Assembly: GCA_019695455.1 (NCBI GenBank)
Contig: JAEUAC010000189.1
Span: 1 to 31,386 of the forward strand
DNA from: Methylorubrum extorquens
GTDB lineage: Bacteria; Pseudomonadota; Alphaproteobacteria; Rhizobiales; Beijerinckiaceae
DNA length: 31,386 nt
Reading direction: 5' to 3'
How positions within the stretch are numbered: position 1 is the stretch's first letter; every line of letters begins with the position of its first letter. A program made the translations under genes and the position numbers. This document shows positions 1 through 6,699 of this stretch, piece after piece. The notes under the pieces are model-generated. The model searched no databases. It was given only the letters and a program-made list of their open reading frames with translations, and was not told the DNA's origin.

Positions 1-22
1 ATCAGCGAACCCGGCCCGTCAG

Positions 23-286
23 ATGATCGTTGTCTGGGACGAATCGAAGCGACGGGCGAACCTGGAGAAGCACGGGCTCGATTTCGCCCTGGTGGAGGCA
101 TGGCTGGACGAGGCGGTCATCGTTCCGACGCGGCCCAGCCGCTCGGGACGCGCTCGACTGAAGCTGGCTCTGCCGACCGATCGCGGGTGGCTGGTGGCGA
201 TCGTGTCGCCGCTCGGCAGCGAAGGTCTCGCGGTCGTCAGCCTCCGCGTGGCGAGCGGGCCGGAGAGGAGGATGCTCGATGAGTGA
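23..286 (+). CDS. brnT: BrnT-like toxin of a type II toxin-antitoxin pair
   Basis: An 87-aa protein that opens with the BrnT hallmark: a Trp-Asp near the N-terminus followed by an N-L-x-K-H-G-L-D-F block (about residues 14-22). BrnT proteins are RelE-fold ribonucleases that inhibit translation and are neutralised by BrnA. The stop overlaps the start of the next gene by 8 nt (ATGAGTGA), and that gene is a BrnA-like antitoxin in the usual toxin-first order. The C-terminus keeps an Arg and a Glu-Arg pair (S-L-R-V-A-S-G-P-E-R-R), but the Lys usual in the family's R-K-A motif is Val. The middle part lacks the familiar Asp-x-Arg stretch, so this is a divergent member. Activity is not certain. Only 22 bases precede the ATG, so a promoter cannot be judged. 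Confidence 0.8.
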   Translation: MIVVWDESKRRANLEKHGLDFALVEAWLDEAVIVPTRPSRSGRARLKLALPTDRGWLVAIVSPLGSEGLAVVSLRVASGPERRMLDE

Positions 287-566
287 TGACAGCAAGCGCG
301 CACCCGCACCAAGCCTCGACGGCTTCACGCAGGAGGATTGGGACGAGGTCTCGGACAACCCGGAGATCACCGCGGCCGAATGGGCCGCCCGCCGGCCCTT
401 CGCGGAGGTCTTCCCGGACCTCGCGGCGAGCTTCGCCGCCCGGACGCCGAAGAAGCTGATCTCGCTCCGGCTCGACCAGGACGTGATCGACGGCTTCCGG
501 GCCACGGGCCCGGGCTGGCAGTCGCGCATCAACGCGGCTCTGCGCGACAAGCTCGCGGGACGCTGA
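279..566 (+). CDS. brnA: BrnA-like antitoxin, ribbon-helix-helix type
   Basis: A 95-aa protein whose C-terminal half carries the BrnA signature: P-K-K-L-I-S-L-R-L-D-Q-D-V-I-D-G-F (about residues 58-74) followed by G-P-G-W-Q-S-R-I-N-A-A-L-R-D. This is the ribbon-helix-helix DNA-binding and dimerisation fold. BrnA proteins bind the paired BrnT toxin and repress the shared promoter. The acidic N-terminal half is probably the toxin-binding part. Translation is coupled to brnT by an 8-nt overlap. The stop (564-566) is one base before the GTG of the RidA-family gene, so all three may share one transcript. Confidence 0.85.
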   Translation: MSDDSKRAPAPSLDGFTQEDWDEVSDNPEITAAEWAARRPFAEVFPDLAASFAARTPKKLISLRLDQDVIDGFRATGPGWQSRINAALRDKLAGR

Positions 567-567
567 G

Positions 568-960
568 GTGGCGCGCGCCATCAACCCGGGCGCCATCCGG
601 CCGCCCTTCGCCGCCTACAGCCACGGCGTCCTGGTCCCGGCCGGCGCGGACCTCCTCGTCACGTCCGGGCAACTCGGCATCGGGCCGGACGACGTCGTGC
701 CCGAGGAGGCGGAGGCGCAGTGCCGGCTCTGCTTCGACGCCCTCGCCGCCATCCTGGCCGAGGCCGGCATGGGGTTTCCGGACGTGATCCGGTTCAACGC
801 CTTCGTGACCGACCGGGCCTACTTCCCGATCTACGGCCGCGTCCGGTCGGAGTACGTCGCCGGCGACGCCTTCGCGTCGACGCTGGTCGTCGTGTCGGGC
901 TTCACCCGGCCCGAGTTCAAGGTCGAGATCGAGGCGACGGCGGCGCGCCGGCGCCCCTGA
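568..960 (+). CDS. RidA (YjgF/YER057c/UK114)-family protein
   Basis: A 130-aa protein with the family's single domain: an N-terminal A-Y-S-H-G-V, then L-L-V-T-S-G-Q-L-G-I, a central F-D-A-L-A-A-I-L-A-E-A-G helix and the C-terminal V-E-I-E-A-T-A strand. RidA proteins form trimers with active sites between subunits, and canonical RidA deaminates reactive 2-aminoacrylate-type enamines. In my alignment with E. coli RidA, the substrate-binding Arg105 falls on Phe112 here (V-V-S-G-F-T-R-P). This is therefore probably one of the Rid subgroups without imine deaminase activity, and its substrate is unknown. The start is GTG at 568, one base after the brnA stop, with GGGACGCTGAGG as weak Shine-Dalgarno. 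It probably co-transcribes with brnTA. Confidence 0.85.
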   Translation: MARAINPGAIRPPFAAYSHGVLVPAGADLLVTSGQLGIGPDDVVPEEAEAQCRLCFDALAAILAEAGMGFPDVIRFNAFVTDRAYFPIYGRVRSEYVAGDAFASTLVVVSGFTRPEFKVEIEATAARRRP

Positions 961-1019
961 GGGCCGTGCCAGGCGGGCCGGCAGGCGCTATGGACGCCGG
1001 ACTCCTGCCGAGCGCCCGC

Positions 1020-1958
1020 ATGACCGACCAGCCGACCGATCCCGCCCGCCCCCGCGGACCCAAGCGCATCCCGACCGTGCAGGAGCGCATGCAGACGGAC
1101 GCGCCCGCCTGGTTCTCGACCCTGCGCGACCGGATCTGCGCCGCCTTCGAGGCGCTCGAGGACGAATGCGACGGCCCCTTCGCGCCCGAGGCGCCTTCCG
1201 CGCCGGGCCGCTTCGTCCGCACGCCCTGGGAGCGCCGCGACCATACGGGCGCGCCGGGCGGCGGCGGCGTGATGTCCATGCTGACGGGCCGCGTCTTCGA
1301 GAAGGCGGGCGTGCACGTCTCCACCGTGCACGGCGAGTTCGCGCCCGAGTTCCGGTCGCAGATCCCCGGCACGGACGAGCATCCGGGCTTCTGGGCGGCC
1401 GGCATCTCGCTGATCGCCCATCCCTGGAACCCGAACGCGCCGACCGTCCACATGAACACGCGCTTCGTCGTGACGGCGAAGCCCTGGTTCGGCGGCGGCG
1501 CCGACCTCACGCCGGTCCTCGACCGGCGCCGGACGCAGGAGGACCCGGACACGATCGCCTTCAAGGCCGCGCTCGCCGCCGCCTGCGCGACGCATCCGAC
1601 CGACCCCTACGGCCGCTACGCCCAATGGTGCGACGAGTACTTCCACCTGAAGCACCGCGACGAGCCGCGCGGCACGGGCGGCATCTTCTACGACTATCTC
1701 TGGACCGGCGATCCGGCCGCCGACTTCGCCCTCACGCGGACGGTCGGCGAGGCCTTCCTCGACGCGTACCCGGCGATCATGCGGCGCAACATGCGTGCAG
1801 CATGGACCGCGGCGGACCGGCACGAGCAGCAGGTCCGCCGCGGCCGCTACGTCGAGTTCAACCTGCTCTACGACCGCGGCACGATCTTCGGCCTCAAGAC
1901 CGGCGGCAACGTCGCCTCCATCCTGTCCTCGCTGCCGCCGACGGTGCGCTGGCCCTGA
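1020..1958 (+). CDS. hemF: oxygen-dependent coproporphyrinogen III oxidase
   Basis: A 312-aa protein, the normal length for HemF. It decarboxylates two propionates of coproporphyrinogen III with O2 to give protoporphyrinogen IX in haem (and bacteriochlorophyll) synthesis, in the cytoplasm. Family blocks are clear: G-G-G-V-M-S-M-L-T-G-R-V-F-E-K-A-G-V (81-98), P-T-V-H-M-N-T-R-F (141-149), K-H-R-D-E-P-R-G-T-G-G-I-F-Y-D (211-225) and R-G-R-Y-V-E-F-N-L-L-Y-D-R-G-T (274-288). I chose ATG 1020; an in-frame ATG at 990 would add ten residues, and neither has a convincing Shine-Dalgarno. Reading further upstream only gives the Arg-rich shadow of the RidA gene. The stop abuts the convergent cca stop with no gap. 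Confidence 0.96.
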   Translation: MTDQPTDPARPRGPKRIPTVQERMQTDAPAWFSTLRDRICAAFEALEDECDGPFAPEAPSAPGRFVRTPWERRDHTGAPGGGGVMSMLTGRVFEKAGVHVSTVHGEFAPEFRSQIPGTDEHPGFWAAGISLIAHPWNPNAPTVHMNTRFVVTAKPWFGGGADLTPVLDRRRTQEDPDTIAFKAALAAACATHPTDPYGRYAQWCDEYFHLKHRDEPRGTGGIFYDYLWTGDPAADFALTRTVGEAFLDAYPAIMRRNMRAAWTAADRHEQQVRRGRYVEFNLLYDRGTIFGLKTGGNVASILSSLPPTVRWP

Positions 1959-1963
1959 TCAGG
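1954..1963. terminator. palindrome across abutting hemF/cca stop codons
   Basis: CCTGATCAGG is a perfect 10-bp palindrome. It contains the TGA of hemF (1956-1958) and, on the other strand, the TGA of cca (1961-1959). It is short, has no T-tract and no room for a conventional terminator, so termination must occur inside the opposing gene or elsewhere. Confidence 0.25.
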
Positions 1964-3158
1964 ACGGGGAGGCGGTCCACGTCTCCGGGCAGCCGGCCCG
2001 CATCCAGGCGTCGCGTTCGACGCGGAGGCGGCGGCCGAGGCCGGGACCCGGCGCGTGGCCGGAGCGGACGAGGTCGCCGCCCGTGAGCGGGAACGCGGGC
2101 GCCGCCTCGCCGCGCGCGAAGCGCTCGCGCTGGTCGCGCGCGTCGGCCGCGAGCCCGGGCCGCGGCTCGCCCTCGAGGATCGCGAGGGTCGCGAGCAGCG
2201 GCGCCGTCCCCGCATCGGCGGCGAGCCGGCGGAGGTCCGCCCCGTCCAGCGCCTCGCGCGACCGCAGCCGGGCGAGCAGCCCCGCATAGGCGTCGAGGGT
2301 GGCCGTCTCGGCGTTCGACAGCCGGAGCCGGTCCCGCAGCCGCCGGGGATCGGCCCCGCCGAGGCAGAGAAGCGCGCCGAGCCGCCAGATCCCGTCCAGT
2401 CCGGCATCGACCGCGCGCCGGAGCCGTCCGAGATCGCCGACCCCGCCCGTCAGGCGGGCGAGGAGGCCGACTGCCTGCAGAGTCGCCGTCACGTCCACGC
2501 CGCGCGCCGCGCCCAGCAGCTTCAGGATCTCGGCCCGGATCCTCTCGGCCGACAGCCGGTCGAGCCCGTCCCGGTGGCGGATGGCGGCGGCCAGCGCGTC
2601 GGGATCGAGAGGATCGGCGGCATACTCGGCCGAGAAGCGGAAGAAGCGCAGGATGCGGAGGTAGTCCTCGCGGATGCGGGCATCCGCGTCCCCGATGAAC
2701 CGCACGCGACCGGCCGCGAGATCGGCGAGCCCGCCCACGTGATCGCGGACCGCGCCGGCCCGGTCGAGCGACAGGGCGTTGATCGTGAAGTCGCGCCGCT
2801 GCGCGTCCGCCGCGAAGTCGCGCCCGAATCGCACGAGCGCGTGGCGCCCGTCCGTCTCGACGTCCTGGCGGAGCGTCGTCACCTCGAAGGGCCGCCCGGC
2901 CGCGACCACCGTGACCGTGCCGTGCTCGAGCCCCGTCGGCACCGCCTTCAGGCCCGCCGCCCTGGCGCGTGCCAGCGTCTGCGCCGGGAGCGCCGTCGTC
3001 GCGAGATCGACGTCCTGGACGCGCCGCCCGAGCAGCGCGTCCCGCACGGCGCCGCCGACGACGCGCGTCTCGTCTCCGCTCGCCGCGAGGGCGTCGAGCA
3101 GGGCCGCGAGGCCGCGATCCGCGAGCAGCCGGGCCGGCCCGTCGTCGTCGAGGGTCAC
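1959..3158 (-). CDS. cca: CCA tRNA nucleotidyltransferase / poly(A) polymerase family
   Basis: A 399-aa class II nucleotidyltransferase that adds or repairs the 3' CCA end of tRNAs. Motif A is R-V-V-G-G-A-V-R-D-A-L-L-G (32-44) with the catalytic pair D49 and D51 in Q-D-V-D-L-A-T. The R-R-D-F-T-I-N-A-L block lies at 121-129 and the E-D-Y-L-R-I-L-R-F-F-R-F helix follows. No HD phosphohydrolase domain is evident, so this is the short alphaproteobacterial form. The true CCA versus poly(A) specificity cannot be read from sequence alone. The start is GTG at 3158, in a GTGA overlap with the DUF6111 stop. It is the last gene of the leftward operon DUF1285-Nudix-DUF6111-cca. Confidence 0.95.
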   Translation of the reverse strand: MTLDDDGPARLLADRGLAALLDALAASGDETRVVGGAVRDALLGRRVQDVDLATTALPAQTLARARAAGLKAVPTGLEHGTVTVVAAGRPFEVTTLRQDVETDGRHALVRFGRDFAADAQRRDFTINALSLDRAGAVRDHVGGLADLAAGRVRFIGDADARIREDYLRILRFFRFSAEYAADPLDPDALAAAIRHRDGLDRLSAERIRAEILKLLGAARGVDVTATLQAVGLLARLTGGVGDLGRLRRAVDAGLDGIWRLGALLCLGGADPRRLRDRLRLSNAETATLDAYAGLLARLRSREALDGADLRRLAADAGTAPLLATLAILEGEPRPGLAADARDQRERFARGEAAPAFPLTGGDLVRSGHAPGPGLGRRLRVERDAWMRAGCPETWTASPS

Positions 3159-3412
3159 CGGAAGCGGCCGGGAACCACGTGGCCGTCCTCCATGTGGGTG
3201 GGGACGAACCCCGACATGGGCCGGTCCGCGACGAGACCCTCGTAGAGGAACCCGCCGATCACGATGAGGAAGCCCGCGATCGCGAGCAGCACCGCGTGCC
3301 GGGACCAGGATTCGATGGCCAGGATGCGCCGGCGCTGCAGGAGCAGCAGCAGGGCGAACGCCGCGAAGGGCAGCAGGAACAGCGCCACTTCCGTCAGGAC
3401 CGCCCTAACCAT
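3155..3412 (-). CDS. DUF6111-family two-helix membrane protein
   Basis: An 85-aa protein with two hydrophobic helices (about 6-25 and 40-58) and a conserved-looking hydrophilic tail (F-V-P-T-H-M-E-D-G-H-V-V-P-G-R-F). This is how the alphaproteobacterial DUF6111 family, usually found beside cca and a Nudix gene, looks. Its function is unknown. It overlaps the upstream Nudix gene by 8 nt (ATGGTTAG) and the downstream cca by 4 nt, so its translation is coupled on both sides and it must be made in step with them. Likely an inner-membrane protein with the tail exposed to one side. Confidence 0.88.
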   Translation of the reverse strand: MVRAVLTEVALFLLPFAAFALLLLLQRRRILAIESWSRHAVLLAIAGFLIVIGGFLYEGLVADRPMSGFVPTHMEDGHVVPGRFR

Positions 3413-4052
3413 CGGCGTAGAGCCGCTCGTACATGTTGCGCAGGATGCCGGCCGTGACGCCCCAGATGTAGCGGTCGCCGAACGGGATGGCGTAGTAGCG
3501 CCGGAGGCGGCCGCCCCATTCGCGCTCGTGCAGGGCGTGGTTGGCGCCGTTCATCAGGAAGGCGAGAGGCACCTCGAACAGGTCGGCGACCTCGTCCGGG
3601 TTCGGCGCCATGGGCGCCTCCGGGCGCACGAGGCCGACCACCGGCAGCACGAAGAAGTTCGTGCCCGACAGGTAGGCGTCGAGATAGCCGAGCGGGCGGA
3701 CGAAGCGGCGCGGCAGCGCGACCTCCTCCTCCGCCTCGCGCAGCGCGGCATCGACGGGCGTCGCGTCCTCCGGGTCGATCCGGCCGCCCGGAAAGGCGAT
3801 CTGGCCCGAATGGGAGCGGAGCGAGGCGGACCGCTCCGTGAGGAGGATCGTCGGCCCGGCCGGGCGGTCGATGACGGGCACCAGCACGGCGGCCCGTCGC
3901 GGCTCGGCGCTCGGCATGGCGCCCCACGAGGCCGGATCGAGGGCGTGGTCGCCCTTCAGGTCGGCCCGCGGCTCGGCGAAGCCCGGCGGATCGCGGCGCA
4001 GGCGGCCTGCGCAGCGCTCCGCGAAGGCGTGGTCGGCGATCGCGACCGTCAC
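3405..4052 (-). CDS. Nudix hydrolase, CoA pyrophosphatase type
   Basis: A 215-aa protein. The CoA-pyrophosphatase signature L-L-T-E-R-S-A-S-L-R-S-H-S-G-Q-I-A-F-P-G-G spans about 70-90. It runs into the Nudix box (G89, E95, then R-E-A-E-E-E-V at 105-111, whose glutamates bind the metal). Family members cleave CoA and its derivatives to 3',5'-ADP and phosphopantetheine. The start is the GTG at 4052, overlapping the DUF1285 stop by 4 nt (GTGA). Reading further upstream in this frame gives only a shadow of DUF1285. The protein's C-terminus overlaps the DUF6111 start. Cytoplasmic. The CoA preference is inferred from the extended motif. Confidence 0.93.
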   Translation of the reverse strand: MTVAIADHAFAERCAGRLRRDPPGFAEPRADLKGDHALDPASWGAMPSAEPRRAAVLVPVIDRPAGPTILLTERSASLRSHSGQIAFPGGRIDPEDATPVDAALREAEEEVALPRRFVRPLGYLDAYLSGTNFFVLPVVGLVRPEAPMAPNPDEVADLFEVPLAFLMNGANHALHEREWGGRLRRYYAIPFGDRYIWGVTAGILRNMYERLYADG

Positions 4053-4621
4053 GCCGGGACCGGGTAGGACGTGCCGCCGACCACCACGGCGAAGCCGCCG
4101 TCGCGCTCCTCGCCGAGGTCGATCAGGTCGTAGGTGAGCGCCCGGGTGACGCGGGCCCAGAGGCCGCCCCGCACGAGGAGGTAGGGCTTCACGCCGCCGT
4201 CCTCGTCCTTCTCGAAGCGCAGCGGGTGGTCGGGGCCGACGGGGACGAGGTCGTCGACGTTGGTGCGGAAGGCGATGGTGCGCGCATCCCCCTGCCCCGA
4301 CACCGCCATCTCGACCGCCTGGAAGGGAGCGTCCTCGACCGCGATCCCGACGCGCTCGACGGGCGTCACGAGCACGAAGCGCTCCGGGTCCTTCCGCAGC
4401 ACGGAGGCGAAGAGCTTCACGAGCTTCGGCCGGCCGATCGGCGTGCCCATGTAGAACCACGTGCCGTCGGCCGCGATCCGCATGTCGAGATCGCCGCAGA
4501 AGGGCGGATTCCACCGCTCCACCGGCGGCGGCCCCTTGCCGGGCGCCGCGGCGCCGAGCGCCGCCGTGAGCCGCGACAGGGCGTCGCCCGTCTCGGAGGT
4601 CGTGTCGGAGGGGAGCGTCAT
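4049..4621 (-). CDS. DUF1285-family protein
   Basis: A 190-aa soluble protein of the DUF1285 family, recognised by W-N-P-P-F-C-G-D-L-D-M-R-I-A-A-D-G-T-W-F-Y near residue 38, then P-I-G-R-P-K-L-V-K-L-F-A-S-V-L and V-T-P-V-E-R-V-G-I. Structures of the family exist, but no reaction is established. It is the first gene of the leftward operon with Nudix, DUF6111 and cca, an arrangement common in alphaproteobacteria. There is no Shine-Dalgarno before the ATG. A TAGATA hexamer on the coding strand ends only five bases upstream, which would make the mRNA leaderless if it is the -10 box. Confidence 0.9.
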   Translation of the reverse strand: MTLPSDTTSETGDALSRLTAALGAAAPGKGPPPVERWNPPFCGDLDMRIAADGTWFYMGTPIGRPKLVKLFASVLRKDPERFVLVTPVERVGIAVEDAPFQAVEMAVSGQGDARTIAFRTNVDDLVPVGPDHPLRFEKDEDGGVKPYLLVRGGLWARVTRALTYDLIDLGEERDGGFAVVVGGTSYPVPA

Positions 4622-4643
4622 AGGCCTATCTAGTCGCTCGACC

Positions 4644-4680
4644 GGCGCGAAAACACCGCCCTCGTGCCGCCTTTCGCGCC
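4644..4680. promoter_or_regulatory. 9-bp inverted repeat between divergent operons
   Basis: GGCGCGAAA (4644-4652) and TTTCGCGCC (4672-4680) are perfect inverted copies separated by 19 bp, in the 153-bp region between the DUF1285 and moxR starts. The spacing places the arm centres about 28 bp apart, on nearly the same DNA face. This suits a dimeric regulator bound between the two promoters, or a cruciform. No regulator gene is adjacent, so the binding protein is unknown. Confidence 0.4.
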
Positions 4681-4700
4681 GCCTGCGTCCGATCGACCGC

Positions 4701-4729
4701 TTGCCAGGGCCCGGGACGGCGCCCACACT
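4701..4729 (+). promoter_or_regulatory. possible sigma-70 promoter for the moxR operon
   Basis: TTGCCA (4701-4706, five of six matches to the -35 consensus), a 17-bp spacer and CACACT (4724-4729, three of six for -10). The start codon of moxR follows 45 bp later. The -10 match is weak, so this is a tentative call. Confidence 0.3.
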
Positions 4730-4774
4730 CCCGCCATCCGCCCCCGCCGGGTGTCCCGGCGCTCCGGAGACGAC

Positions 4775-5776
<1,002 letters not shown>

Positions 5777-5781
5777 CGGGC

Positions 5782-6699
5782 TTGGCCACCACGCAGGTCC
5801 TCGAGCGCGGGAGCCGCAGGCCCGGACAGGCCGGCACGGCCGAGGCCCTGTCGCTCGCCGACCGGATGCCGCGCCTGCTCCTCGAGGCCCGCCGCGTCGC
5901 GGCCAGCCTGCAGCACGGGATCCACGGGCGCCGCCGCGCGGGGCCGGGCGAGAGCTTCTGGCAGTTCCGTCCCTTCGTCACCGGCGAGGCGGCCGCGCGG
6001 GTGGATTGGCGCCGCTCCGGCCGCGACGACCGGCTCTACGTGCGCGAGCGGGAATGGGAGGCGCCCCACGCCGCCTGGCTCTGGATGGACCGCTCCGCCT
6101 CCATGGCCTTCCGGTCCGACCTCGCGGGCGCGTCGAAGGTCGAGCGCGCCTTCGTCCTCGGGCTCGCGCTGGCCGACGTGCTGGTGGAGGCGGGCGAGCG
6201 CGTCGGGCTGCTCGGCCTGAAGAGCCCCGCCGCGTCCCGCAACACCGCCGAGCGCTTCGCCGAGACGCTGGCCGCGCACGAGCGCGACCTCGATGCCGAC
6301 CTGCCGGCGGCCGAGGCCGTGAGCCGGCTCGACGAGGTCGTGCTCGTCTCCGACTTCCTGTCGCCGGTCGAGGCGGTCGCCCGCTCGGTCGAGGGCATCT
6401 CCTCACGCGGCGCGCGCGGCCACCTCCTCATGGTCGTCGACCCCGTCGAGGAGACCTTCCCCTTCGGCGGCCAGGCCGTCCTCGAGGAACAGGAGACCGG
6501 CCTCCGGCTGCGCATCGGCGACGCCGCCGCCTGGGGCCGCACCTATCGCGAGCGCATCGCCGCGCATCGGGGTGCGATCGGCGATCTCTGCCGCCGGCGC
6601 GGCTGGACGCTCACGGTCCATCATACCGACCGGCCGGCGAGCGAGGCGGCGCTCCGCGTCCTCACGCTCGTCACGGCGGCGCGGAGCGGGGTCGCCTGA
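5782..6699 (+). CDS. DUF58 domain protein (VWA-like)
   Basis: A 305-aa soluble protein. The DUF58 core starts at G-R-R-R-A-G-P-G-E-S-F-W-Q-F-R-P-F (49-65) and continues with V-D-W-R-R-S-G-R-D-D-R-L-Y-V-R-E-R-E-W-E. The VWA-type metal motif is D103-R-S105-A-S107 (W-M-D-R-S-A-S-M). DUF58 proteins nearly always follow a MoxR ATPase and are its presumed clients or adaptors. The best start is the TTG at 5782, five bases after the moxR stop; it gives the normal N-terminus. The stop overlaps the next start as TGATG, indicating translational coupling with the BatA-like gene. Confidence 0.92.
   Translation: MATTQVLERGSRRPGQAGTAEALSLADRMPRLLLEARRVAASLQHGIHGRRRAGPGESFWQFRPFVTGEAAARVDWRRSGRDDRLYVREREWEAPHAAWLWMDRSASMAFRSDLAGASKVERAFVLGLALADVLVEAGERVGLLGLKSPAASRNTAERFAETLAAHERDLDADLPAAEAVSRLDEVVLVSDFLSPVEAVARSVEGISSRGARGHLLMVVDPVEETFPFGGQAVLEEQETGLRLRIGDAAAWGRTYRERIAAHRGAIGDLCRRRGWTLTVHHTDRPASEAALRVLTLVTAARSGVA

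Noticed and set aside
720..1019. Upstream extension of the hemF frame by 100 codons.
   Set aside because: It lies within the RidA gene in another frame and is an Arg-rich shadow. HemF starts normally at 1020 (or at most 990).
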